From NCBI GenBank assembly GCA_050953365.1, contig JBMNMN010000023.1, positions 11,122 through 75,121 on the forward strand: 64,000 nt of DNA, read 5' to 3'. Origin of the DNA: UBA1426 sp050953365 (GTDB lineage: Bacteria; Bacillota; Clostridia; Peptostreptococcales; Anaerovoracaceae). The notes beneath the pieces were generated by a model, which saw only the letters and a program-made list of their open reading frames with translations, was not told the DNA's origin and ran no database searches. Every line of letters begins with the position of its first letter. Within the stretch, counting starts at the first letter, position 1. Position numbers and translations under genes: made by a program. Positions 1 to 8,026 of this stretch are shown here, one piece after another.

Positions 1-792
1 CAGACCAGTCAGAAAAAGAAGCCCAGGACATACAAGAGAATTGCCAGAAAGGATTATCTCAGATTTGCGCGGAACAGGAAGCCAACCATCAAGACGATTC
101 GAAAAGCAATACGGCAGCAGCTAGGCTACGTAAGACGGGATCTTGCCATCATAGAAACACTACTTCAGAGTGGTCTGAATTTGACTGAGAAGAGCAAGGA
201 GACCTTGCGGATCGTCAGAACGCTGTACTCGCAGCAGGAAGAGATGTATCGGGAGAAGAAGCATCAGGTCGATGACAGGATTGTCAGTATTCATCAGCCT
301 TGGGTGAGACCGATTGTTAGAGGGAAAACCAATGCACCGACAGAGTTCGGAGCAAAGATTGCAATCAGCATGGTAGATGGTTATGCCTCTGTGGAAAGAT
401 TGGACTGGAACGCTTTTAACGAGACTTCCACCCTGCAGGAAAGCGTAGAACGCTACCGGGAGGAGCGAGGGTACTATCCCGAGCGGATCCTTGCGGACAA
501 GATCTATCGAACGAGGGAAAACCTCTCATTCTGCAGCAAGCATGGCATCCGAATGAACGGACCAAAGCTGGGGAGACCGCCGAAGGACAAGAAGGCCTAC
601 AGGTTGCAATGTCTTCTGGAGAAATCAGAAGCAGGAGAGCGAAATGCCGTGGAAGGCAAGTTTGGGGAAGGGAAACGGGCCTATGGCCTGAACAGGATCT
701 TCACCAGGAGACAGGATACAAGCGAGACCAGCATCCATCTGGTATTTCTTGTAACTATAACATATAACGCGCGCCCTGGCTTGTTTACCTAA
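1..792 (+). CDS. IS5-superfamily transposase, 5' end outside window
   Basis: The frame is open from base 1 to the stop at 792 (263 codons visible), so the gene starts upstream of the window; the TTG at 181 is internal. The visible part has a basic N-terminal segment followed by a DDE-type catalytic region: an Asp in ILADKIYRTREN and a Glu in ERNAVEGKFGEGKRAYGL, as in IS5/IS1182-type transposases. The last residues (VTITYNARPGLFT) do not look like the usual hydrophobic end of these proteins, so the 3' end may be truncated or fused to flanking DNA. No right terminal repeat could be fixed because the left one is outside the window. Family assignment rests on recalled motifs. Confidence 0.8.
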   Translation, partial: QTSQKKKPRTYKRIARKDYLRFARNRKPTIKTIRKAIRQQLGYVRRDLAIIETLLQSGLNLTEKSKETLRIVRTLYSQQEEMYREKKHQVDDRIVSIHQPWVRPIVRGKTNAPTEFGAKIAISMVDGYASVERLDWNAFNETSTLQESVERYREERGYYPERILADKIYRTRENLSFCSKHGIRMNGPKLGRPPKDKKAYRLQCLLEKSEAGERNAVEGKFGEGKRAYGLNRIFTRRQDTSETSIHLVFLVTITYNARPGLFT

Positions 793-812
793 TAATTTGT
801 GGATAAAGATGT

Positions 813-856
813 AAAAAAAACAAGAGCCCCATTCTCCTATACAGCAAGGCTCCTGT
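813..856 (-). terminator. Rho-independent terminator of tlp
   Basis: On the minus strand a 9-bp stem (848-856 pairing with 820-828, one G-T wobble) is followed by a run of eight T. It lies just after the tlp stop and separates it from the transposase gene that converges on it. Confidence 0.8.
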
Positions 857-882
857 TGCACGCTCTTAAACATGCTTGATTA

Positions 883-1122
883 TTACTGATAATTGTTTTT
901 CCTGGCAATGGCCTCTTCTCGGATTTCTTCCCTCATTCCTTTCAAAGCATCTCTTCTTCTTTCGTTTTTCTCTATGAGATCTTGTTTCGTCTTTTCATCA
1001 TCTGTGATTTGTATCATGTCTTCTGCTCTTTTCATGTTTTGGATGGTTTTCCCAATGTTGTATTCGATTCGTTCCACATTATCCCGCCTGTCATCGGGAT
1101 TAGGTCTTGTATTATTTCCCAT
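883..1122 (-). CDS. tlp: small acid-soluble spore protein Tlp
   Basis: 79-residue hydrophilic, highly charged protein. It matches the Tlp family: an N-terminal PDDRRDNVERIEYNIGKTI-type segment, the central KNERR motif and a C-terminal REEIREEAIARKNNY stretch. Tlp is a minor small acid-soluble protein of the forespore, synthesised late in sporulation in Bacillus. The start at 1122 (MGNNTRPNPDD) is chosen because GGGAGGA lies just upstream; a longer frame to 1206 adds residues unlike the family. A sigma-G-like promoter sits upstream and a terminator follows, so it appears monocistronic. The family name 'thioredoxin-like' is historical; there is no CxxC motif. Confidence 0.88.
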   Translation of the reverse strand: MGNNTRPNPDDRRDNVERIEYNIGKTIQNMKRAEDMIQITDDEKTKQDLIEKNERRRDALKGMREEIREEAIARKNNYQ

Positions 1123-1175
1123 GTCTCTTCCTCCCACATGATTAAATATTGCGCCGCCGCAATGATTTCTAATCC

Positions 1176-1205
1176 TATTTTGCAACCTGAGGATAAAAAT
1201 ATTCA
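1176..1205 (-). promoter_or_regulatory. candidate sigma-G promoter of tlp
   Basis: On the minus strand TGAATA (1200-1205) and CAAAATA (1176-1182) are 17 bp apart, resembling the forespore sigma-G pattern. The start codon lies about 54 bases downstream. Forespore expression would fit a SASP gene. The match is by eye only. Confidence 0.45.
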
Positions 1206-1223
1206 CTTATAAAAGCGGCATTT

Positions 1224-1301
1224 GCAAAAAGTGTCTGGTACCAAACATGCAAAAAGTATCCGGCACCAAACTTGTAAAGAGTGTCAAACACTAAATGCAA
1301 C
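1224..1301. repeat. 25-bp tandem repeat, dispersed GTGTCTGGTACCAAA element
   Basis: Two near-identical 25-bp units (1224-1248 and 1249-1273, starting GCAAAAAGT and ending ACCAAACNT) are followed by a diverged third copy ending AAATGCAAC (1274-1301). The same word, AAAAAGTGTCTGATGCCAAATGCAAC or close to it, returns as inverted repeats at about 47825-47875 and 51261-51315. This is therefore a short dispersed element and not just local slippage. Confidence 0.7.
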
Positions 1302-1314
1302 TTCTTTGCAAGGG

Positions 1315-1620
1315 GCAACGTTTTTTTAGATTTTAAAAAAGTATCGCTGCTCTAATTCGAAATAAGCAACGGTGAACTGGAATTGAAGCCATTTGCCGCT
1401 GCTTTTGGGCCTGCAAAAAATTGAAAAGCAACGATAAAGTGTATAACGTTAATGTTAACGATGCTTTTTCTGAAAAAAGGCAGCGACATATTTACACAGA
1501 GAAAAGATATCGCTGCTCATGTAAGAAAAGAGCAACGAATTTGTTGCCTCGGCTAAAAGTATCGTTGACTCTGTCAATAAAAAGCAGCGATGATTTGATT
1601 GCGGTTAAAGATATCGTTGA
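1315..1620. repeat. array of six 36-37 bp hairpins, about 52-bp period
   Basis: Six inverted-repeat units begin with GCARCG and end with CGYTGC (or CGATGC/CGTTGA): 1315-1350, 1366-1402, 1428-1464, 1480-1516, 1532-1568 and 1584-1620. Start-to-start distances are 51, 62, 52, 52 and 52 bases. Stems extend in some units to GCARCGATA/TATCGYTGC, while the ~25-base loops differ. The array fills the intergenic space between tlp and the GGDEF-EAL gene and ends 24 bases from the latter's stop codon. No gene is seen here. Function unknown. Confidence 0.85.
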
Positions 1621-1644
1621 CTTCATCCTTTGTTTATAACAAAT

Positions 1645-3555
1645 TTATAACAAAACTTTCGCCATATCAGATGCGGGCATCGGCCGGTAATAATAAAAAC
1701 CTTGAACCTCATCGCACATCCTGCTTTTCAGAAAATCACGCTGCAGTTTGTTTTCAACGCCCTCTGCGACAATCTTTAGGTCCAGATTCTTTGCAAGGTT
1801 CAGAATAACTATCGTGATCGCCTGATCCTTCTGACTCTTCTCAATGCCCCTCACAAATTGAATATCCATTTTCAGGCTGTCAATGGGAAGCATCTTCAGC
1901 CGGTTCAAGGAAGAGTATTCCGTTCCGAAATCGTCTATCGAGATACTGATGCCCAAACTCTTCAGATCATTTAAAACGCTTATGATATAATCGGGCTCTT
2001 TCATCATGGCGCTTTCCGTAATTTCCAGTTCGACCAAACTTGGATTGATCCCTGTTTTAGTCAATATCTGGGCCACCTGAGCCACGAAATTGGGATTACG
2101 CAGCTGAATTGCCGACAGGTTAACAGCAATGCGAAGATCGCCAAGCCCCATAGCCTTCCATGACATAGTCTGTCTGCAGGCAGTTTCGAGCACCCAATTT
2201 CCGATTTGGTTGATCAGTCCCGACTGCTCAGCCAACGGGATAAAATCGCTTGGAGGAACCATCCCATAATCCGGGTGCATCCAGCGAAGAAGCGCTTCTG
2301 ATCCTACGATCTTTTCCGTCTGTAAATCGATCTTCGGTTGATAGTATACTTGAAACTGATTGAGCTCTAAGGCTCTGTACAAACTGTTAAAGAGATTCAT
2401 CCGATACTGCATGTCCTCTTTGATGTAGTGAGAACAGAAAGCGTAACGGCCCTTTCCTTTCTCCTTTGCCGTGCACATGGCAATGTCCGCATGTCGAATA
2501 AGGGTCCCGGCATCCTCTCCGTCAAAGGGCCAGACCGCTATACCGGCGCATGCCGTAATAAATATTTCCTGCCCATTTAAAATTACCGGTTCCTTAAAGA
2601 TACTCATGATCTCTTCGGTAATTCTTGAGATCCTATCCATATCGGGACCGCTTTCCAGCAGGATAAGAAACTCATCGCCGCCAAATCTCGCCACGTTATC
2701 CGTGCTGTTCAGCAGATTCATAATCTTTTGCCCAATGTCCTGAATGATCTCGTCGCCTCTCTCATACCCCACCGTATCATTAATGGACCTAAAGGAGTCC
2801 AGATCCAAATACATAACTCCTACGGTTGTATTCTCTCTGTTCGCAGAGCGTATGGCGCGATCTACCTGTTCATAAAAGTGCTGGCGGTTGGGCAAATTCG
2901 TCATCGTATCATAATAGGTCATAAAACAAATGTGTTTTTGAGACAGCAACTTTTCAATGGAATCAGAGACGATACGCGAAATGACCGGCAGCGCGGCAAA
3001 CTCATATTCTGACCACCCCCGGCATTGAGCGGAGGCCTCAATATATAGAAAAGCTATTATCTTTTCTTCAATGTAGAGTGGAATAAACACCCAGGGATCT
3101 GACTTCTTTTTCTTAATGAGATCCTTCGATATGCGGTCTTTATAGAGCATGGAATCTGTCGAGCGGGAACGCTTTTCCAAATACTCTTCCCATCGCTCCA
3201 TATATATACGCCGTTTATCCGAGAGTATGGCAGTACCGTTGGCGGAACGGTGCTCGGCTCCGAATAATTCGGCGTACTCCTTATCCGTGGCATGAATCAG
3301 AACCGTTTCGGCCACAAAAAAATCTGCTAATTGATTTAGCAAGTACTCAAAACTCTGTGCGATATTATCTTCGTCTTTAAGGGAAAACCCCGTTGCAATA
3401 TCATCAATGAATGCCTGTGTCCTTGCTTCAGCCGCGTTTCTTCTGCATCTCTCAAGATAGATTCGATAAGCGAAGTATAAAATACCGGCAATGAAAACGA
3501 GATTTAACAAGGAAAGCAATAGATAAATAGCACAAAAATTCACGAGATGATCCAT
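1645..3555 (-). CDS. membrane GAF-GGDEF-EAL cyclic-di-GMP protein
   Basis: 636 residues. One N-terminal transmembrane segment (about residues 7-34) is followed by a GAF-like sensor region (about 60-200), a GGDEF domain with intact GGDEF at about 291-295, and an EAL domain starting with EALLRW near 420. The EAL catalytic set is visible: NLSAIQL, LEITESAM, IDDFGTEYSS, KMD, AEGVEN and VQGFYYYRPM. It should therefore be able to hydrolyse c-di-GMP. The GGDEF loop is also intact, but the four residues where the inhibitory RxxD site normally lies read NSTD, so product feedback is probably absent. The ATG start at 3555 is preceded by AGGGGG. It is a single gene with no obvious operon partner. Which activity dominates cannot be told from sequence. 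Confidence 0.92.
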   Translation of the reverse strand: MDHLVNFCAIYLLLSLLNLVFIAGILYFAYRIYLERCRRNAAEARTQAFIDDIATGFSLKDEDNIAQSFEYLLNQLADFFVAETVLIHATDKEYAELFGAEHRSANGTAILSDKRRIYMERWEEYLEKRSRSTDSMLYKDRISKDLIKKKKSDPWVFIPLYIEEKIIAFLYIEASAQCRGWSEYEFAALPVISRIVSDSIEKLLSQKHICFMTYYDTMTNLPNRQHFYEQVDRAIRSANRENTTVGVMYLDLDSFRSINDTVGYERGDEIIQDIGQKIMNLLNSTDNVARFGGDEFLILLESGPDMDRISRITEEIMSIFKEPVILNGQEIFITACAGIAVWPFDGEDAGTLIRHADIAMCTAKEKGKGRYAFCSHYIKEDMQYRMNLFNSLYRALELNQFQVYYQPKIDLQTEKIVGSEALLRWMHPDYGMVPPSDFIPLAEQSGLINQIGNWVLETACRQTMSWKAMGLGDLRIAVNLSAIQLRNPNFVAQVAQILTKTGINPSLVELEITESAMMKEPDYIISVLNDLKSLGISISIDDFGTEYSSLNRLKMLPIDSLKMDIQFVRGIEKSQKDQAITIVILNLAKNLDLKIVAEGVENKLQRDFLKSRMCDEVQGFYYYRPMPASDMAKVLL

Positions 3556-3791
3556 AATTCCCCCTAGTGTTGTCGTAGCCTTGTAAATTGCATGTACTAT
3601 CTGCCGGCATAAAAATAAAGCTTACGCCTTGCTAAAAATGATTACATCATTTCGTATGTACATTTTTCTTTTTGCACTAAATATGTATATCGTAAATTAT
3701 ACTTGAAACTTTACCTCCAATCCACATATTTTTTATATAATTATTTTGATTGTTTGAGTTTTTCCACAAATTGTTAAAACTTTGCTAAAGT

Positions 3792-4622
3792 CTATAGATT
3801 TCCCCCGTAGACGTACCGAAGAGACTCCTGAGCGATTTCCGCCAACTTTATTATGACAGAAACCGGTGTGGGCCCCCTGTCGGACATTTTGTAAGCGGGA
3901 AAAAATCGGGAGATATGCAACGGAATCGCGGGACTTATCGAGGCTAGCCATGAAGAAAGCTCCCGCATCTCCTCTTCGCTGTCGTTTTCCCCGGGAATGA
4001 TCAGTGTCGTTACCTCCACATGGCTTTTCGCAGCCGCAAGGCGAATGGTATTTTTCACAACCTCCAGATCCCCGCCGATGGCTTTGTAAAACGCAGGAGA
4101 GAAGCTCTTAAGATCAATATTGAAAGCATGAACCAACGGCAAAATCTCCAACAGAGGCTCTTCGTTGATATAGCCGTTGGTCACCACCACGTTGGAAAGG
4201 CCCTTTTTTTCTGCCAGCTCTGCGCAATCCCGGACGAACTCATAGCCGATCAAGGGCTCGTTATAGGTATAAGCGATACCGATATTTCCATCGGGCATGA
4301 GTTGCAGGGCTTTTTCCACCAGTTGCTGCGGTGTGACCTCCAGGCATCTTACCGGGTTTTTCTCCATGGAAATGCAATAATTTTGGCAAAAAGAGCAGCG
4401 AAGATTACAACCGTAGCTGCCCACGGACAAAATCCAACTGCCCGGCTTAAAGCGCCTTAAAGGCTTTTTTTCGATGGGATCAAGGGCAATGGATGTGACC
4501 TTGCCGTAGTTGTCGGCAACGATCTTTCCGTTGCGATTTGCCCGTCCGCCGCAGAATCCCAGGCGGCCTTCCCGAATCAGGCAACCCCTGGGGCAGACGG
4601 TGCACAACACGCCTTCCTTCAT
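3792..4622 (-). CDS. amrS: AmmeMemoRadiSam system radical SAM enzyme
   Basis: 276-residue radical SAM protein related to pyruvate formate-lyase activating enzymes. The cluster-binding motif GCNLRCSFC (CxxxCxxC) lies near residue 74 and is followed by QNYCIS. Further N-terminal cysteines (TVCPRGC, GFCGGR) are typical of this subfamily. Its ATG overlaps the stop of the upstream Memo-AMMECR1 gene by four bases (ATGA), so the two are translationally coupled. The three-part system (AMMECR1, Memo, radical SAM) is widespread in anaerobes; its physiological reaction is, to my knowledge, unsettled. Family assignment is firm because of the neighbour; the substrate is unknown. Confidence 0.9.
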   Translation of the reverse strand: MKEGVLCTVCPRGCLIREGRLGFCGGRANRNGKIVADNYGKVTSIALDPIEKKPLRRFKPGSWILSVGSYGCNLRCSFCQNYCISMEKNPVRCLEVTPQQLVEKALQLMPDGNIGIAYTYNEPLIGYEFVRDCAELAEKKGLSNVVVTNGYINEEPLLEILPLVHAFNIDLKSFSPAFYKAIGGDLEVVKNTIRLAAAKSHVEVTTLIIPGENDSEEEMRELSSWLASISPAIPLHISRFFPAYKMSDRGPTPVSVIIKLAEIAQESLRYVYGGNL

Positions 4623-6004
4623 TTATGCCGCACCACCTCAAAACGCTCCATCTTATAATCCTCATAGGGAGAAATACCCGCTTTTTTCAGTGCAATCTCT
4701 ACCTGCTGCTCGGGGGTCCTCACTCCTTCCAGGTTGGGAAGAAGCAGTCCGCGTCTGCCGCCCTTGCTGACGATGACACCGTAACGGATCACATCCAGCT
4801 GATCAATGGAATCGATGGGCTCAGGATCGCCTAATACGTCCACGCTGTAAATCAATTCATCCAACTCATCCTCGGTTACCGGATCAAACCTGGGATCCCC
4901 CGTGCCCGCGCTGACGGCGTTGCGGATAATCTCGTCGGCTATGCATTCCTCCACCGGGCTGATGGTGCCGATGCAACCCCTCAAACGGCCATGCTTTTTA
5001 AGCGAAACGAAAACCCCCGCTTTCTGTTTTGTCAGCTCCTTTGGCAACCCGGGCGGCCGTTCGATGCATTTTCTGCCTCGTACGTAGGATTCAAGGGACA
5101 GGCGAGCCAGGCTGACATAGGCATCCTCCCGGGCGCGAATCTGTTCCCGCTCTTCCTTTTCTTCCTCTTCATACAACAGGTCTATGCGACGCAGTTCTTC
5201 CGTTCCTGCGGGGTGAAAAGCCGCAACGGCATACCCGACCCCGAAAGGACCTTCATAGGACAAGAGTTCCGAATCCACAGCCATCCCGTCCAATGCTCCC
5301 GCCATGATGATAAAGCTTCGAAGCCCGCACTCTCCGGCGGCTTCCGTGAAACCTTCTTCGAACTTAAGAAATGCTAAAAAGTCACCCACAGCCATAGCCT
5401 GTGTAACCTGCTCGTCAAAGATAGGCCCTTCTTCCGCATAGTCGTAAGGTCCTTCATCCTTCAATCGGTGTGAGAGATCCCCGCTGGCCACGATGACCGT
5501 TCTGCGATCCGTCTCTTTTACCGCTTTTTGGATGCATTTGCCGAAACGATAATGCTCAAGAGGGGTGAGTCCGGAAATGGAAATGCGAACGACTTTGTAA
5601 TCATCCAGGTATTGATCAATAAAATAAAGCGGAACCATCACGCCGTGATCCAGCTTTTTTTCACGCTCTCCAAGGGTTCCGGCGGCCAGCCCTTCACGGC
5701 CGGCAAACTCTTCGATCCGGCTTACCAGTTCACTGTCGTAACCCACTTGGATGCGGGTCTTCTCGGCGCCGAATCTTCTCAGATCCCCGGAAGCGCCCGG
5801 TCCGGGCGAAATATGAATGTAGTCCTGATACATGATGGAGTGGGGTGTGATCACCACCACGGTCTCCGGCTTTAATTCCCCTATTTCCTTTGCAACGCGA
5901 TGGTAGGCATCAACGGTGTTTTGAATTTCCCGCTCCTGGCCTCTTCCCACCTCCGGCACGATCAGCGGCGGGTGGGGAACGATATATGCGGCCACGATGG
6001 ACAT
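4619..6004 (-). CDS. Memo-AMMECR1 fusion (AmmeMemoRadiSam proteins B+A)
   Basis: 461 residues with two domains. Residues about 1-270 are Memo-like (class III extradiol dioxygenase fold), starting AAYIVPHPPLIVPEVG with later ITPHS and SGDLSH motifs. Residues about 290-461 form an AMMECR1 domain with LRGCIGTISP, DPRFDPV and GVIVSKGGRRGLLLP. The ATG at 6004 is chosen because AAGGAGG lies 8 bases upstream; a GTG two codons earlier is too close to that site. It lies 24 bases after whiA and overlaps amrS, giving a whiA-amrBA-amrS unit. In other organisms the two domains are often separate genes. The protein is probably cytoplasmic; the reaction is unknown. Confidence 0.9.
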   Translation of the reverse strand: MSIVAAYIVPHPPLIVPEVGRGQEREIQNTVDAYHRVAKEIGELKPETVVVITPHSIMYQDYIHISPGPGASGDLRRFGAEKTRIQVGYDSELVSRIEEFAGREGLAAGTLGEREKKLDHGVMVPLYFIDQYLDDYKVVRISISGLTPLEHYRFGKCIQKAVKETDRRTVIVASGDLSHRLKDEGPYDYAEEGPIFDEQVTQAMAVGDFLAFLKFEEGFTEAAGECGLRSFIIMAGALDGMAVDSELLSYEGPFGVGYAVAAFHPAGTEELRRIDLLYEEEEKEEREQIRAREDAYVSLARLSLESYVRGRKCIERPPGLPKELTKQKAGVFVSLKKHGRLRGCIGTISPVEECIADEIIRNAVSAGTGDPRFDPVTEDELDELIYSVDVLGDPEPIDSIDQLDVIRYGVIVSKGGRRGLLLPNLEGVRTPEQQVEIALKKAGISPYEDYKMERFEVVRHK

Positions 6005-6028
6005 ATTCACGTCCTCCTTTCTTCCGTA

Positions 6029-6970
6029 TCATCGGAACCTTTCCGCAATCTCCTCTATCTTTCGAAACCTGTGGCTCACGCCGGACTTTTTTAATGGCGG
6101 GTCGAGCATCTGCCCCAGCTCGGTGAGGGAACTATCGGGGTTTTCCAATCGAAGCACAGCAATTTCCCGCAATTTTTCCGGCAAACAGGCAAGGCCTCCC
6201 TTTGATTCGATAAGTCGAATTGTCTCAATCTGCCGGGAAGCGCTGTTGATGGTCTTATCCAGATTGGCGCTCTCGCAGTTTACGATGCGGTTTGTCTTGT
6301 TGCGAAGTTCTTTGACAATCCGCACGTTTTCAAACTCCATCACGTGTTTGTTTGCTCCAAGCAGCGCGAGAAAATCGCTGATTTGTTCGCTCTCCTTGAG
6401 ATATACCACGTAGTTGTTCTTTCTCGTAGTCACCTTGGACCGAAGGCCAAAGCTGTTGATCAGCCGTTTCAAATCATTGGCCAGAGTGGAACTGTTGCAT
6501 ACGATCTCCATATGATAACCTTTTTCCGGATGGCTGATGGTGCCGGCTCCGAGAAACGTCCCCCGCAAATATGCTCGTTTGCAACACCTGCTTTTAATGA
6601 GGTCCGTAGAAATGTCATCGGGGAAGTAGTTGCAGCCTTCCCTTACCCGAAGTATGCCGGTCTCTCTGAGTATCTGCTCCGCATTGTTTTCCGCATCGAT
6701 GGTTAACTCGTAAAGGTAACCTTTTTTCAGCAGATTGCTCTGGCCGATCTTGAGGTTGGCGCTGACGCCAAAATACCTTTTGATCCGCTTCAGGAATGCC
6801 CTGGCAATTGCCGGATTTTCCGTTACGATCTTAAGATCCAGTTTGCCGCCTCCGGACAGTTTTACAGAGCCGCACATGCGAATAAAGCCGGCGATCTCCG
6901 CCAGCGTACAACATTTTTTCCGTTCTTCCGATCGTGCGATCTCGTTTTTCACTTCTGCTGAAAAGGACAT
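6029..6970 (-). CDS. whiA: DNA-binding protein WhiA
   Basis: 313 residues, the usual WhiA length. The N-terminal part (MSFSAEVKNEIAR, then GSVKLSGGGKLDLKI) is the LAGLIDADG-homing-endonuclease-like region, which lacks nuclease activity in the family. The C-terminal part, with SLTELGQMLDPPLKKSGVSHR, is the helix-turn-helix domain. In Streptomyces WhiA drives sporulation genes; in Bacillus it affects cell division and chromosome segregation. AGGAGGG precedes the start. A terminator lies directly upstream, so whiA probably has its own promoter and heads a transcript with the Memo-AMMECR1 and amrS genes. It normally follows rapZ and yvcK; here a BKACE gene intervenes. Confidence 0.95.
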   Translation of the reverse strand: MSFSAEVKNEIARSEERKKCCTLAEIAGFIRMCGSVKLSGGGKLDLKIVTENPAIARAFLKRIKRYFGVSANLKIGQSNLLKKGYLYELTIDAENNAEQILRETGILRVREGCNYFPDDISTDLIKSRCCKRAYLRGTFLGAGTISHPEKGYHMEIVCNSSTLANDLKRLINSFGLRSKVTTRKNNYVVYLKESEQISDFLALLGANKHVMEFENVRIVKELRNKTNRIVNCESANLDKTINSASRQIETIRLIESKGGLACLPEKLREIAVLRLENPDSSLTELGQMLDPPLKKSGVSHRFRKIEEIAERFR

Positions 6971-6989
6971 TCAATCCCTCCTGTAGAGA

Positions 6990-7038
6990 TAAAAAAGGGA
7001 CCTGGGAGATGGCAAATCGCTGTAACCGCAGGTCCCTA
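6990..7038 (-). terminator. Rho-independent terminator between BKACE gene and whiA
   Basis: On the minus strand AGGGACCTG (complement of 7029-7037) pairs with CAGGTCCCT (complement of 6996-7004), followed by a T run. It starts about ten bases after the BKACE stop and ends about 20 bases before whiA, separating the two transcripts. Confidence 0.85.
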
Positions 7039-7048
7039 AAAGGCTATT

Positions 7049-7879
7049 TTATTTGGCGTATTTGCCTAGGCTTAATATCTTTCTGGCTTCTTCAGGTGTT
7101 GCGATCTCTCTGCCGAAGAATTTGGCCAGCTGGACTACTTTATCCACCATCTCGCCGTTGCTCTTTGCCAGTACGCCTTTCGACAGATAGAGGCTATCCT
7201 CGAAACCTACCCTGACATGGCCGCCCATGATGATGGCTCCCGCGGCAATATCGAAATTGTATCTGCCGATTCCGCAGGCCGTCCATGTGGATCCGGGAGG
7301 AATGCTGCCAACCATGAAAGCCAAATCTCTCAGGGTTGCGCTCATCTGTACGCCGAGTACAAAGTCGAAATGGAGAGGATGTACGAGAAGTCCCTTGCGG
7401 TCCAATCTCAACGCAATATCTATCATGCCCTTATCGAAGACTTCTATTTCAGGCTTGATACCTTTTTCTTTCATTATTTTTGCGAAGTTTATGATGGTAT
7501 TCTCCGTATTGACGAAAATCTCATCGCCGCCGAAGTTCAGGGTACCGCAATCGAGGGTGGCCATCTCCGGAGTCGGAACTACGTCTGTGGATGCCAAACG
7601 CTCAAGGTCCGTCATTCCCACTGCGCCTCCCGTTGAGGGCTGAATAATGATGTCGGGACAAACTGCCTTGATCCCATCTATTGCTTCCTGGAACCTGGCC
7701 GTATCCTGAGTGGGGGTACCGTCGTCCCAGCGTACGTGAAGGTGAATTATGGATGCACCGGCATCGTAGGCGGATTTCGCTTCCCTTACGATCTCCTCAA
7801 TAGTATAAGGTACCGCCGGATTTTGCTCCTTGGTGACTTCTGCGCCGCAGATGCATGCAGTGATAATTAATTTTTCCAT
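7049..7879 (-). CDS. BKACE-family (3-keto-5-aminohexanoate cleavage-type) enzyme
   Basis: 276-residue TIM-barrel zinc enzyme of the beta-keto acid cleavage family, which condenses a beta-keto acid with acetyl-CoA to give acetoacetate and a new CoA ester. Residues described for Kce of lysine fermentation are present at matching positions: Glu14, His46 and His48 (IIHLHVR), and a Glu near 227 in HVRVGFEDS. True Kce takes part in lysine fermentation, but no other lysine-pathway gene (kamA, kamDE, kdd, kal) is in the window, so the substrate is open. The gene sits between rapZ and whiA, the usual place of yvcK, with its own -10 box, palindromes and terminator. This suggests an inserted, independently controlled unit. 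Confidence 0.88.
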   Translation of the reverse strand: MEKLIITACICGAEVTKEQNPAVPYTIEEIVREAKSAYDAGASIIHLHVRWDDGTPTQDTARFQEAIDGIKAVCPDIIIQPSTGGAVGMTDLERLASTDVVPTPEMATLDCGTLNFGGDEIFVNTENTIINFAKIMKEKGIKPEIEVFDKGMIDIALRLDRKGLLVHPLHFDFVLGVQMSATLRDLAFMVGSIPPGSTWTACGIGRYNFDIAAGAIIMGGHVRVGFEDSLYLSKGVLAKSNGEMVDKVVQLAKFFGREIATPEEARKILSLGKYAK

Positions 7880-7922
7880 CTTATCTGACTCCTTTTCTTT
7901 TCAGTAATAACGGTTCATATTC

Positions 7923-7966
7923 ATTATAACGTATAAAAGGAAAATTTTCGACTATGGAAAATTTTC
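7923..7966 (-). promoter_or_regulatory. candidate promoter and twin palindromic operator of the BKACE gene
   Basis: A TATAAT -10 box is at 7923-7928 (minus strand). Just upstream lie two identical 10-bp palindromes GAAAATTTTC at 7940-7949 and 7957-7966, 17 bp apart, covering the spacer and -35 region. Placement suggests repressor sites; no regulator is identified. Confidence 0.5.
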
Positions 7967-8026
7967 TTTGCGGGCAAGGGAAATCTCCACCTTGAGGGAT
8001 CCTCCGCCTTGCCATAGATGTCCTAT

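Noticed and set aside
1315..1620. CRISPR array in the hairpin cluster
   Set aside because: Only the short arms are conserved; unit geometry and absence of a conserved 25-36 bp repeat do not fit.
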